Positions 20,917 to 30,229 of a stretch of DNA of 39,487 bases are shown here, piece by piece (positions within the stretch are counted from its first letter, which is position 1; every line of letters starts with the position of its first letter). The stretch is from a virus. The translations under genes were made by a program, and so were the position numbers. The stretch is from positions 1 through 39,487 of IMG/VR virus record IMGVR_UViG_3300020159_003235; one strand, 5' to 3'. Below the pieces are notes generated by a model. That model had not been told where the DNA came from. It ran no database searches and saw only the letters and a list, made by a program, of their open reading frames with translations.

Positions 20917-22232
20917 CAACTGAAATAACTTCTACACTCGAATACGAAATACACAATCTTGTACTAGTTACACAATATGGAAATTATGAAATACGTGATA
21001 TATTCCTTGAGTTGAATGTATATGATCACATTTTATATCCATGTATGTCTGGTAACATTGTTATATTGGATTCTACCGGATTGATTAATAAGTTGAGTTT
21101 TGATGGATCTGAATTTATTCTTATGGATATTTCCAAAAAAGATAAACAATTGAGAAGAAAAAAGGCCTTTCACATATTTAAAATGACCGACAGAAAATCG
21201 AAGAGCTCCAATAGTGAAAGTTATGTACTACATTTCATTTCTGATGAATTCGTTTATTCTGAACAAAAAATTATCAATCGATCCTTTAAAGGTAAAGCTT
21301 ACTCTGAGATTGTTGCTGAGATTCTAACTAAGGATCTTAAGGTGGATAACAATAGATTGACCGGACTCTTTCACAAATCTTCTAGAATGAAAGAGGTTGT
21401 TATTCCAAGTATGAATCCTCTGGAAGCTATTAACTGGTGTTCGAGAAGAGCTGTCAATTCTGATTTTTTATCCGATTTCTTTTTTTATGAAAATGCTATA
21501 GGGTACAATTTTGCTTCTTTAACGGAACTAAAAAAGAAAGATCCAATTTTTGATGTCAATTTTACTATCAAAAACATAGAAGGATCTAAAAGTTTGGAAA
21601 TGTTTGGTGTTAGAGATTTTGAGATAATTGTTCAATATGATTATATCAAAAATATAAAATCTGGAGTTTTTGCTGGAACATTTATTGGTTATGATCCTGT
21701 TACGAGAACTGTAGTTGAACAGAAGATATCTTATGACGATATTATTGGAAATAACACATTCAATAAAAACTCTAAGGTTGTTAAAACAACAAATAGAGAC
21801 GGTAAAACAAACTTACAGGAATATGACTCCAGAAGAGTGGTTTTTCCGGCTGCATTGGGTAGAGAAAGCAACGGTTACATAAGAGCTAATAATCCGTCAA
21901 GTTTGTCTCTTAATGAGACTCCTGAATTCTTTATTTTACAGAGACGAGCTCTATTGCAAAATCTTTTCGCAAAAAGATTGAAGATAATTTTACCTGGGAA
22001 TTTTAGTATAACTTGTGGTGTCAATTTAAATATAAAGAAACCTAAAAATTCTACATATGAAGAGGATAATAATATTGACAAGTCTATATATGGTAAATAT
22101 TTGATTGTTTCAACGAGACATATGATTAGAGCCAATCAACACGAAACAGTTCTCGAATTGGTCAGTGATTCATTGGCATCATCAACGAATGGAACTGATA
22201 TAAATATAAAAGAGGTATTAAAATATGGATGA
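20913..22232 (+). CDS. gp27: gp27-like baseplate central hub protein
   Basis: A 439-residue protein whose arrangement matches the central hub (T4 gp27, 391 residues), which forms the trimeric base of the cell-puncturing device. An N-terminal beta-rich part (EYEIHNLVLVTQYGNYEIRDIFLELNVYDHI) is followed by FHKSSRMKEVVIPSMNPLEAINWCSRRAV, typical of hub domains. The next gene encodes the OB-fold of gp5, its binding partner. It overlaps both neighbours (4 and 8 bases). Identification rests on position and pattern, not on strong sequence identity with T4. Confidence 0.78.
   Translation: MTTEITSTLEYEIHNLVLVTQYGNYEIRDIFLELNVYDHILYPCMSGNIVILDSTGLINKLSFDGSEFILMDISKKDKQLRRKKAFHIFKMTDRKSKSSNSESYVLHFISDEFVYSEQKIINRSFKGKAYSEIVAEILTKDLKVDNNRLTGLFHKSSRMKEVVIPSMNPLEAINWCSRRAVNSDFLSDFFFYENAIGYNFASLTELKKKDPIFDVNFTIKNIEGSKSLEMFGVRDFEIIVQYDYIKNIKSGVFAGTFIGYDPVTRTVVEQKISYDDIIGNNTFNKNSKVVKTTNRDGKTNLQEYDSRRVVFPAALGRESNGYIRANNPSSLSLNETPEFFILQRRALLQNLFAKRLKIILPGNFSITCGVNLNIKKPKNSTYEEDNNIDKSIYGKYLIVSTRHMIRANQHETVLELVSDSLASSTNGTDINIKEVLKYG
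22199..22206 (+). promoter_or_regulatory. T4-type late promoter before the gp5-like gene
   Basis: TATAAATA inside the end of the hub gene, an exact late consensus. The expected start at about 22212 leaves a 13-base leader including GAGG (22212-22215) before the ATG at 22225. Confidence 0.7.
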
Positions 22233-23265
22233 TCGAACCATATGGGTAGGAATAGTAGAAGATAATACTTCTGATCCTTTGAAACTTTGTTATTGCAAGG
22301 TGAGAATATTCGGAACACATAGTCGAGATTCTTCCGTACTTCCGACCTCACAATTACCTAACACACTGATAGCTGGAAGTTTCGACGGAAATTTCGCACT
22401 ACCTGCTATTGGCACCTGGGTAATAGGAATATTTTTAGATGGTGATGAACAAAATCCAGTAGCTACTAATACTCTACCTGGCCTAGTTAACGATACGACG
22501 TATGTTAGCTTAACAGGTAATGAAGCTGCAAAAAGCGCAGCACTTATAGCTAAACAACCGCAACCAAAAAATACAGAACCACCTAAAAAAGGTGAACCTA
22601 GCACGCCTAAAATTACCAGAACTGCCGGTGGAACACTTGTGGATTATACAAACAAGTTGCGAAAACATTCATGTGATGTATCTTTGCGTGTTGATGAAGC
22701 TATAGCTAAAGCTAAAGGATTTGTTAAAGTTATTATAAAAAATATTCGTGATGCTATCTTAGGAATTCTAAAAGCATTAGGATTTAATCCAGGATCTTCA
22801 GCTATTGTTAGTTTTCTGGAAGATATAAAAAGAATATTGAAAGAGATTAATAAATTTTTGAAAGATGTAGTTAAAAATATTGCTGAAATTACCGAAGCAA
22901 TACGAAGAATTCGTGCGGTGATTGAATATATTTTAGGTCTTCCCGCAGAGTTGTTAAGATTGTTTAGAGATTGCTTAAATAAATTGCGAGCTATTTTAGC
23001 TACAGCTCCTTTAGAAATACTTAGTGGAGCTCAAGAAGGACTAGGTGATGGTTTAGATACTGCTGGTATAATATCCAGTTTTGTTTCGGTTGTAAATGAA
23101 ACAAAAAGTGTTATCAATAATGCGGTTACAATAGCTGCAGCTCCAGCTGCAATAATTACATCTCTTTATCGACCTTCAGGCATGTCTACGACCGAGGTAG
23201 AAGATATGATTTCCCAATCATATGGATTAAATGCTTTCAAATTAACCAATTACACTGGACCTTAA
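22225..23265 (+). CDS. gp5: gp5-like baseplate hub OB-fold protein (no lysozyme domain)
   Basis: A 346-residue protein whose first ~100 residues (IWVGIVEDNTSDPLKLCYCKVRIFG, TLIAGSFDGNFALPAIGTWVIGIFLDGDEQNPVATNTLPG) form the OB-fold of T4 gp5/VgrG-type spike proteins. A proline/lysine-rich linker (about 110-135) follows, then a long helical region with hydrophobic repeats (AKGFVKVIIKNIRDAILGIL onwards). The T4 lysozyme domain and C-terminal beta-helix are absent; the beta-helix is encoded by the next gene. It overlaps the hub gene by 8 bases. The helical part has no match that I recognise. Confidence 0.8.
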   Translation: MDDRTIWVGIVEDNTSDPLKLCYCKVRIFGTHSRDSSVLPTSQLPNTLIAGSFDGNFALPAIGTWVIGIFLDGDEQNPVATNTLPGLVNDTTYVSLTGNEAAKSAALIAKQPQPKNTEPPKKGEPSTPKITRTAGGTLVDYTNKLRKHSCDVSLRVDEAIAKAKGFVKVIIKNIRDAILGILKALGFNPGSSAIVSFLEDIKRILKEINKFLKDVVKNIAEITEAIRRIRAVIEYILGLPAELLRLFRDCLNKLRAILATAPLEILSGAQEGLGDGLDTAGIISSFVSVVNETKSVINNAVTIAAAPAAIITSLYRPSGMSTTEVEDMISQSYGLNAFKLTNYTGP

Positions 23266-23274
23266 GAGAATATT

Positions 23275-24093
23275 ATGTCAGATAAAAATCTAGGTGAATT
23301 TGCAATAACTGAACCAGAATCGGCAGCCAATACTGCCAATCCTCCACAATGGCCTTTTAATAATGCGAGAGAGACGGCTTCAGGACATCTCTTCGAAATG
23401 GATGACACTCCTAGTAAAGAACGTGTTAGATTGACCCATAGAACCGGCACATTTATTGAAATGCATCCTGATGGTTCACAGGTCAATCATATTTTTGGTG
23501 AAAGTTTTCAGATCATAGAAACTGACGGTCATGTTTTGATTAAAGGTACGTGCAGTATCGTTGTTGAAGGTAATGCTGCGATAGATGTTCAAGGCGATTT
23601 AATACAGCATGTTGGTGGTAACATGAAAACTCTCGTTGATGGAGATTATGATTTACTCGTTCTTGGAGATACTAACATTGTCACTAAAGGCGAGCTTGAT
23701 CTTAACACCGGATTGGATGGTAGTTTAACTTTAGGATCATCCGACCTTTTTATTAATTCTGATCTAAGAGTTAATGGCAGATTGTCAGCTGAACAAATAA
23801 CTTCAACAAACGACATTACAGCTGGTACAGGTATTCATGCTGGCGTTCCTGGTTCAGTCAATCCTCTGGCAGGAATTTCCACTCTCGGTGGATTATCTGT
23901 AGGCTATCCTGCTGCACCCCAAACGGGTATTCTTTCAGCCTTCCCTATAATTTGTCCAACTGTTTTTGCTGTAGAGTTAGTTGACCATGGTGGTGCTGTG
24001 TCTCTGATGCGTGTTGTTTATAATTCACATAAACATCCGACTCCAGGTCCTGCGGGTCCTTCGGGCCCGGTTAGCGTTTTGATGACACCATAA
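23275..24093 (+). CDS. Beta-helical central spike protein with HxH tip motif
   Basis: A 272-residue protein that looks like the separated spike of gp5. Residues 45-165 are a run of short beta strands (HRTGTFIEMHPDGSQVNHIFG, then VEGNAAIDVQGDLIQHVGGN), the spacing typical of the gp5 and phage P2 spike beta-helix. The C-terminal end carries YNSHKHPTPGPAGPSGP. HKHP matches the HxH iron-binding tip motif of contractile-tail spikes. The N-terminus (LGEFAITEPESAANTANPPQWP) is probably a linker that attaches to the hub. AGAG before the ATG at 23275 is weak. Confidence 0.78.
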   Translation: MSDKNLGEFAITEPESAANTANPPQWPFNNARETASGHLFEMDDTPSKERVRLTHRTGTFIEMHPDGSQVNHIFGESFQIIETDGHVLIKGTCSIVVEGNAAIDVQGDLIQHVGGNMKTLVDGDYDLLVLGDTNIVTKGELDLNTGLDGSLTLGSSDLFINSDLRVNGRLSAEQITSTNDITAGTGIHAGVPGSVNPLAGISTLGGLSVGYPAAPQTGILSAFPIICPTVFAVELVDHGGAVSLMRVVYNSHKHPTPGPAGPSGPVSVLMTP

Positions 24094-24096
24094 ATA
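24089..24096 (+). promoter_or_regulatory. Possible late promoter, CATAAATA
   Basis: One mismatch from TATAAATA, overlapping the stop of the spike gene. The expected start at about 24102 gives a 15-base leader before the ATG at 24117. Confidence 0.5.
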
Positions 24097-24116
24097 TAAT
24101 GAAACGGATTTGAAAT

Positions 24117-24953
24117 ATGACAACGATATATGAAAGATTGGATTTAAATTTTGACACTGACAAATTTGGTGATGTTAATGTATTGGATGAGAAGACAATA
24201 CGTTATTATACTGAATTTCCTAATACATTAAAAGATTGGCAATATGCAGATATCACAGGTGCACCACTATCACGCTCCGACTACTTTAGAAATCCTGTCA
24301 TAAATGTTAGTTCGGAATTGAGAGTCACCGTTAATAGTATGATTCAAATTGCGAACGGTGTATCTTATGCCAATTCTCCAAATACGGGTGCTCAAATCTA
24401 TACCACAGCTGTTTCGACTCTTCCTGAAGTAGATGCATTCATTACACATACTAATAATGTATCGGGTGTTTCTGCAGAATCGATGAGCACTCCTGATGTT
24501 CCTAGTTATGATTTGGCCTTATCTATTGGAAATGAGATATTAAGGATTGTTGTTTCAGAAGAAGAGATATTGAATGCTTCTCCGTTTCTTGGTAATTTTA
24601 CCAGTTTGTTTATAGAAGATGATTTGCGAGTTTTAGCTAATAATTTGGTTATCAACGTTTCAGAATTAGCAAATTCAATAACTATAATATACACGGAAGA
24701 ATCTCCTTATGTATCATATGAGAGTAACCTTTCTTCTTCTAAAATAAACTCCATATATTCTAATATTACTGCGGCATACGATCTTGTACATGATAGAAGA
24801 ATAGAAGATTGGGAATTTTATCAAAGAAGTCAACAAATTTTAAATGATTATATGATGCTTAATAGATTTAATAACCTAGGTAACACACAAAGAACACTAA
24901 TAAGTGATTATATTGGTACAGATAGACTGAAAAACAACCTCGCTAACACATAA
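24117..24953 (+). CDS. Structural-type protein of unknown role between spike and gp25
   Basis: A 278-residue protein starting MTTIYERLDLNFDTDKFGD. It is rich in asparagine, serine, threonine and isoleucine, without membrane segments. The C-terminal 70 residues are helical and charged (RRIEDWEFYQRSQQILNDYMML). I do not recognise a family. Its place between the spike and gp25 in a late baseplate operon suggests a baseplate or wedge component. The stop overlaps the next CATAAATA element. Confidence 0.65.
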   Translation: MTTIYERLDLNFDTDKFGDVNVLDEKTIRYYTEFPNTLKDWQYADITGAPLSRSDYFRNPVINVSSELRVTVNSMIQIANGVSYANSPNTGAQIYTTAVSTLPEVDAFITHTNNVSGVSAESMSTPDVPSYDLALSIGNEILRIVVSEEEILNASPFLGNFTSLFIEDDLRVLANNLVINVSELANSITIIYTEESPYVSYESNLSSSKINSIYSNITAAYDLVHDRRIEDWEFYQRSQQILNDYMMLNRFNNLGNTQRTLISDYIGTDRLKNNLANT

Positions 24954-24956
24954 ATA
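24949..24956 (+). promoter_or_regulatory. Possible late promoter before gp25, CATAAATA
   Basis: One mismatch from the late consensus and only 4 bases before the ATG at 24961. Transcription would start at or within the start codon, so a leaderless message would be expected if it is used. Confidence 0.4.
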
Positions 24957-24960
24957 AAGT

Positions 24961-25365
24961 ATGGCCACTTCAATATTATCTTCACCAAGACAGTATACCG
25001 ATTTAGACCTAAATTTTGTTGTTCATCCGATTAAGAAGGATATCAACAAAAATGTAGGCACCGCAGCAGTAATAAATTCAGTTAAAAATTTATTGTTGAC
25101 GGCACACTATGAAAAACCATTTCATCCAGAAATTGGCTCCAACATGAGGAAAATGTTGTTTGAACCTATGGATGCAATTGTTGCTACTAATATACAAAAT
25201 GAAATAGAACAGACAATCAATAATTATGAACCCCGTGTCAAAATAAGAACGATTGTAGTAAAACCGGATTTCGACAAAAATGGTTTTTTAGTGCAAATGG
25301 ATTTTTTTGTTTTGAATGTGACACAACCAATAACCATTAGTTTTTTCCTTTCAAGAGTGAGATAA
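24961..25365 (+). CDS. gp25: gp25 baseplate wedge protein
   Basis: A 134-residue homologue of T4 gp25 (132 residues), the conserved inner wedge protein shared by contractile tails and type VI secretion (TssE). The core LLLTAHYEKPFHPEIGSNMRKMLFEPMD and the EPR motif (NNYEPRVKIRTI) are diagnostic. It is directly followed by gp6 with no gap, as in most contractile systems. Confidence 0.96.
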   Translation: MATSILSSPRQYTDLDLNFVVHPIKKDINKNVGTAAVINSVKNLLLTAHYEKPFHPEIGSNMRKMLFEPMDAIVATNIQNEIEQTINNYEPRVKIRTIVVKPDFDKNGFLVQMDFFVLNVTQPITISFFLSRVR

Positions 25366-27444
25366 ATGGCTGACCGATTAAAAGTCACCGAATTAGATTT
25401 CGATGACATCAAAACAAATCTGAAGAATTTTTTAAAACAACAATCAGAATTTCAGGATTATGACTTCGAAGGTTCTGGTCTAAGTGTTCTGTTGGATGTC
25501 TTGGCTTATAATACACATTATAACGCTTATTACATCAATATGATTGCTAATGAATCTTTTTTGGATACCGCACTATTAAGAAACTCTGTTGTTTCTCACG
25601 CTAAAAAATTAGGATACACTCCTAGATCGGTTTCCTCTGCAATGGCAATAATCGATCTAACTGTAAACTCTGGAAATTCAACACCCGGATTTTTAACTTT
25701 ACCCAAAGGTTACATCTTTTTGTCTGACGAGGTAAATAATAGATCGTATAGTTTTGTTACTTTGGAAGATCATAGTGTTGCCAAGTCTGGAAATAACTTT
25801 ATTTTCACTTCTCTTCCTGTTTATGAGGGAACACTGGCCTCATATTCATATGTACATAATCAGGCGACTAATCCAACACAGACATTTATTTTACCCGATC
25901 CTAATATCGATACGGAAACTCTAACCGTTTCAGTACAACCTTCAACAGTAAATACTGATATTACAATTTTCAACACATCTACTGATTTATTGACACAAAC
26001 TTCCGATGCTGAAATTTATTTTCTTCAAGAAGCTACTGATGGAAAATATCAAGTATATTTTGGAGATGATGTTTTTGGTAAAAAATTGATAGACGGATCT
26101 TTAGTAACATTTCAGTATTTGATAAGTTCAGCTGATGCACCAAATTCAGCTAACAATTTTGTGGCCACTTCCTCTGTTTCTGGTTATTCCAATATGGTCG
26201 TGACTTCAAAAGTTAAAGCTTCGGGTGGAGCTCAACGAGAGTCAATTGAAGACATCAAATTTGCAGCACCTCTTCAGATTCTATCCCAGAATAGAGCTGT
26301 CACGAAAAATGATTATATTAGATTGATACTACAGAAGTATCCAGCTTTTGAGGCGGTCAATGTTTGGGGTGGAGAAGAAAATGATCCTCCTGTTTACGGT
26401 AGAGTGTTCGTTGCCGCAAAACCTAGACTAGGATTTGAAGTTACGGATACGGTTAAGAATTTTGTCGAAACTGAAATATTGAAACCTATCAGCATTCTTA
26501 CCGTCACACCTGAGATGGTTGATGTGGATTACAACTTCTTAAAAGTAGAGGTTGATTTGGTGTATGATAGAAATAAGACTACGATGACAGAAAGTGATAT
26601 GAAGAACTCTTTGAGGAATTTAATTTTAGGTTTTTGTAACAATAACCTGAATAAGTTCAACACATTCTTCAACTATTCAGGATTGGAATCAACTATACAA
26701 AATTATAACAAATCGATAATCTCGAATGAAGTTGAATTGTTAGTTGGTAAGAAATTTAGGCCAGATTTAACGAAACCAAACACATACATTTTGGATTTTG
26801 GACTACCTTTAAATAAGGGAGCATTAACCAATAACTTCTATTCAACACCAGACTTCACTGTGGTCGATGAAGAAGGTGTTTCACGACAATGTTTTCTGGA
26901 AGAAGTTCCTTCATCATTCTCGGGTCTTGAATCGGTTATCATTTCTAATGGTGGATTTAATTATACAACAACACCAACAATCGAAATCATAGGTGATGGA
27001 GAAGGAGCCACAGCAACAGCTACTATCATTAATGGTAAGTTAGCTAGAGTTACTGTTAATTCTCCTGGTGTGGGATACACAACAGCCACGATACGTATTG
27101 TTGGTGGCGGTGGTAACTCTGCTTCAGCTATAGCAGTGCTTGAAGGTAGATACGGACAGATTAGAATTTCTTATTATAAAATCGATGAGGTCACAAGTGA
27201 GTATACAAAAATTGTACTCAACAAAAACAGAAATTCTGGTGTCGCTGGAACAATAGATTATGTTTTAGGTAAAATAACAATAGACAATTTTGGACCAACT
27301 GCAATAAATAATGACTTCGGTGACATTACAGTTTACATGAGACCATCGAGTAACATTATTGAATCTAAGTTAAATAAAATGTTAGTTTTAGATTCTGATG
27401 ATGCAACAAGCATTGTTGTAAACACTTTAGCCGTTAAAAGATGA
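25366..27444 (+). CDS. gp6: gp6 baseplate wedge protein
   Basis: A 692-residue homologue of T4 gp6 (660 residues), the baseplate_J-like wedge protein that holds the wedge together. The N-terminal part DFDDIKTNLKNFLKQQSEFQDYDFEGSGLSVLLDVLAYNTHYNAYYINM is the family signature, and GGAQRESIEDIKFAAPLQILSQNRAVTKNDY marks the baseplate_J core. Residues about 520-590 carry a GG-Y-TTPTIEI-G-GEGATA type beta module, apparently an insertion also present in neighbouring baseplate proteins. It starts one base after gp25 and overlaps the next gene by 4 bases. Confidence 0.94.
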   Translation: MADRLKVTELDFDDIKTNLKNFLKQQSEFQDYDFEGSGLSVLLDVLAYNTHYNAYYINMIANESFLDTALLRNSVVSHAKKLGYTPRSVSSAMAIIDLTVNSGNSTPGFLTLPKGYIFLSDEVNNRSYSFVTLEDHSVAKSGNNFIFTSLPVYEGTLASYSYVHNQATNPTQTFILPDPNIDTETLTVSVQPSTVNTDITIFNTSTDLLTQTSDAEIYFLQEATDGKYQVYFGDDVFGKKLIDGSLVTFQYLISSADAPNSANNFVATSSVSGYSNMVVTSKVKASGGAQRESIEDIKFAAPLQILSQNRAVTKNDYIRLILQKYPAFEAVNVWGGEENDPPVYGRVFVAAKPRLGFEVTDTVKNFVETEILKPISILTVTPEMVDVDYNFLKVEVDLVYDRNKTTMTESDMKNSLRNLILGFCNNNLNKFNTFFNYSGLESTIQNYNKSIISNEVELLVGKKFRPDLTKPNTYILDFGLPLNKGALTNNFYSTPDFTVVDEEGVSRQCFLEEVPSSFSGLESVIISNGGFNYTTTPTIEIIGDGEGATATATIINGKLARVTVNSPGVGYTTATIRIVGGGGNSASAIAVLEGRYGQIRISYYKIDEVTSEYTKIVLNKNRNSGVAGTIDYVLGKITIDNFGPTAINNDFGDITVYMRPSSNIIESKLNKMLVLDSDDATSIVVNTLAVKR

Positions 27445-30221
27445 CAAAAATATTAACATCCTCTATTGTAAGACAACAGTTACCTGATTTTATTCGCTCA
27501 GAATATCCTATATTCGTAACATTCTTAGAAAAATATTATGAATGGATGGAATTGTCCGGTAATGCATTGGCTGAATCTGATAAACTTTCTGTTATCAATG
27601 ACATCGATGTTACTCCTAGTTATTATCTTGAACAAATTAAGAAAGAATTTCTACCTTTTTTCCCTGAGATAACATCAATTGATAGTAGAAAGTTTATAAA
27701 ACTGATTAGTAATTTCTACTCAGCGAAAGGAACACCAGATTCGGTTAAATTCTTATTCAAAGCTCTCTACAATGAAGACATTGATATTTTCTATCCAAAA
27801 GATGATATATTAAAAGCTTCTGATGGTAAATGGGTTTTACCGCTTGCACTACGAATAGACACTAATGATGAAAACATATTAAATATCGAACAGTGTCTAT
27901 TGACAGGATCACAATCGAAAGCTACTGCTTTAGTTGAAAAGGTTGTTCGATCTATAGATAGACAATTGGGTATTATATACACGGAAGTATATGTTTCTAA
28001 TGTGGAAAAATTATTCGTTACTGGTGAAATGGTTACTGCGACCTACAATAACGGTGTTGTTAATGTAAATGTGAGTGGTAAACTCATTGGTGCTCTGTCT
28101 GAAATTAAGATTGATCCTCTTAATAGAGGTCTTTTTTACAATGGATATAATCCTGATACTGGATATGATGGAGACCCATTAACAATTGTTGGTGGTCTTA
28201 ATCCCGAAGCTAATACGCCGGTTGGTGCTATTGCTTATGTTGGTGCAACCACTCAAGGTAGCATCACAGATATTCTGACGGTTAATGGTGGATTTGGTTT
28301 CCGTAATCCGGCCAATTTCCCAGGTAGTTCAATCATAGATTTTTCGGGTGGTTTTACTGATGGTCTATTTGGCACCGAAGCCAAAGCTGATATTACACTG
28401 ATGGATTTGAGTAATTATCGAACAATGAATGTCAGTAATACCAGCATTGAAGTCATCCAATCAATTACATTGGAAAACGTTTCTGCGAATATAATTACTA
28501 GTAATGTCAATTCTTTATCTTCTTATGAAACATTAAATGTTTCTCCTATAGCTTTTGTATCACTAACGGGGTCAGGTGGTGGATATAAAAATCTACCAGA
28601 CGTGAACATATACAGTTACTATAATGAAGACAATCCTGATGTTTTGGTTATAAACACAACAAATGCTGTTAAAGGAACAAATGTACTTTTTGATTTCTCC
28701 CAAAACTTAACTAATTCATTTCAAGTAGGAGATGTTGTTAGGTTGTTCCTTCTTAATAGACTTGAAGAGATAATGAAAGTCACCGAGGTAACAACAAACT
28801 CCATTTCTCTGAATAGAAATTTTCAAAATGATATAAATGGAATATCTGTATATAAAGTTACGAAAAGTGATTTAGTTAATCTAGGTTCTCTTGGTCGTAT
28901 ACAAGTTGTTAATCCTGGCCAAAACTATGCGGTTGGTAAATACTTGATATTCACAGGAGGATCTGGATATGGCGCAAATGCCGTAATCACTCAGGTTTAC
29001 GCTAACAATGGAATAAAGACAGTTTCATTCGTTGAGACTCAAGATTATGTTGTTGGTGGTGAAGGATATTCCATTGGTGATCTTCCCACAATCAGCATCG
29101 CCAATACTGTTGGAACTAATGCTGTTTTGCAGGTATCTGAGATATCCGGTGATGGTGAACAATTAAGTTTAACCACTTCTAGAATTGGATCAATTTCTTC
29201 GATTAGGGTACTCAGTTATGGTTATGATTATGTGTATGCTCCTAGTGTATCATTGAGAAATGCTGATATAACACTCGATGGTGTTACACCAGGATTATTA
29301 TTTGTGGCTAACACAAGAGTATATCAAGGATCTTCAAACAGTGTTGCGACTTTTTCCGCTTTTGTAGATTCTTTTGATCCTGATACGAATGTTATTAGGA
29401 TATTTGATTATATTGGAACATTTAATACATCATTGGCACTCAAATCTGATGATAATCTTATCACAGGAAATGTGATAAGTTCCGTATTTTATGGTGATGG
29501 TCGAGCTAAAGTAACGGCCGAATTCGAAAATGGATTGATAAGATATCCAGGACTGTATTTGAATACCGACGGACAAGTTAGTTCGGATAAAAGAATTCAA
29601 GATGGTGTTAAGTACCATAATTTCTCTTATATTATCAACACAACAAAAGATTATGAAACATTCAGAGAACCTCTTAATCAGATTGTTCATCCTCTAGGTA
29701 CAAAAACCTTTGTGAATCGTTTATTTGATAATGATATTCCGGTCACAGCAAATCTTCAAAACATAATTTACATAGAAACAGATTTACAGGAAACATTCAA
29801 TACAACTTACAATTCAAATAATATTGTTTCGACCAATACCAGTTCCAATTTAACAACATCTGTAAATGTTGGTGATACGATTATTGTACGTAGTATAGAG
29901 AAACAATTGCAAGGAACAGTTAATGTTTCTTACGGTTCCAATGTTGTTACTGGAAATTCTACGAATTTTATCAATCAAATACAAGATGGTGACACAATCG
30001 ATTTATCGACAGGCAATACTGAGATTGTTGCTAATGTGATATCCAATACACAATTCATCACGCAGAATACGATTTATCTTTCATCGAATGGTGCTACTAT
30101 AAATATAATATTCGATGAAATTGGAACGGTTAACTTTGTGAATGCAAACACTATATTATTAAACACAAATATAGACTCTTCAGCCAATTTTGTTACATCA
30201 ACCATCAGAAAAGTTAAATAA
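27441..30221 (+). CDS. gp7: gp7-like baseplate wedge protein
   Basis: A 926-residue protein at the gp7 position, between gp6 and gp8. The N-terminus (IVRQQLPDFIRSEYPIFVTFLEKYYEWME, SRKFIKLISNFYSAKGTPDSVKFLFKALYNEDIDIFYPKDDILKASDG) is the signature of the wedge protein in marine T4-like phages. From about residue 470 it has glycine-rich repeats (LGRIQVVNPGQNYAVG, GGEGYSIGDLPTISI, YGYDYVYAPSVSL) of the GYxxxPTI type. Near the C-terminus two roughly 60-residue repeats of the type TVNVSYGSNVVTGNSTNF occur. T4 gp7 is 1032 residues. It overlaps gp6 by 4 bases. Confidence 0.82.
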   Translation: MTKILTSSIVRQQLPDFIRSEYPIFVTFLEKYYEWMELSGNALAESDKLSVINDIDVTPSYYLEQIKKEFLPFFPEITSIDSRKFIKLISNFYSAKGTPDSVKFLFKALYNEDIDIFYPKDDILKASDGKWVLPLALRIDTNDENILNIEQCLLTGSQSKATALVEKVVRSIDRQLGIIYTEVYVSNVEKLFVTGEMVTATYNNGVVNVNVSGKLIGALSEIKIDPLNRGLFYNGYNPDTGYDGDPLTIVGGLNPEANTPVGAIAYVGATTQGSITDILTVNGGFGFRNPANFPGSSIIDFSGGFTDGLFGTEAKADITLMDLSNYRTMNVSNTSIEVIQSITLENVSANIITSNVNSLSSYETLNVSPIAFVSLTGSGGGYKNLPDVNIYSYYNEDNPDVLVINTTNAVKGTNVLFDFSQNLTNSFQVGDVVRLFLLNRLEEIMKVTEVTTNSISLNRNFQNDINGISVYKVTKSDLVNLGSLGRIQVVNPGQNYAVGKYLIFTGGSGYGANAVITQVYANNGIKTVSFVETQDYVVGGEGYSIGDLPTISIANTVGTNAVLQVSEISGDGEQLSLTTSRIGSISSIRVLSYGYDYVYAPSVSLRNADITLDGVTPGLLFVANTRVYQGSSNSVATFSAFVDSFDPDTNVIRIFDYIGTFNTSLALKSDDNLITGNVISSVFYGDGRAKVTAEFENGLIRYPGLYLNTDGQVSSDKRIQDGVKYHNFSYIINTTKDYETFREPLNQIVHPLGTKTFVNRLFDNDIPVTANLQNIIYIETDLQETFNTTYNSNNIVSTNTSSNLTTSVNVGDTIIVRSIEKQLQGTVNVSYGSNVVTGNSTNFINQIQDGDTIDLSTGNTEIVANVISNTQFITQNTIYLSSNGATINIIFDEIGTVNFVNANTILLNTNIDSSANFVTSTIRKVK

Positions 30222-30224
30222 ATA
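30217..30224 (+). promoter_or_regulatory. Possible late promoter before gp8, near-leaderless
   Basis: AATAAATA, one mismatch from the late consensus. It ends 5 bases before the gp8 ATG, so the expected start of transcription is the A of ATG (30230). ATAAATAACAATATG (30218-30232) is identical to the sequence at the leftward operon start (18382 region). Confidence 0.5.
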
Positions 30225-30229
30225 ACAAT

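Noticed and set aside
27900-27905. TTGACA inside the gp7-like gene as a host-type promoter
   Set aside because: No -10-like hexamer occurs at 16-18 bases, and no gene starts downstream.
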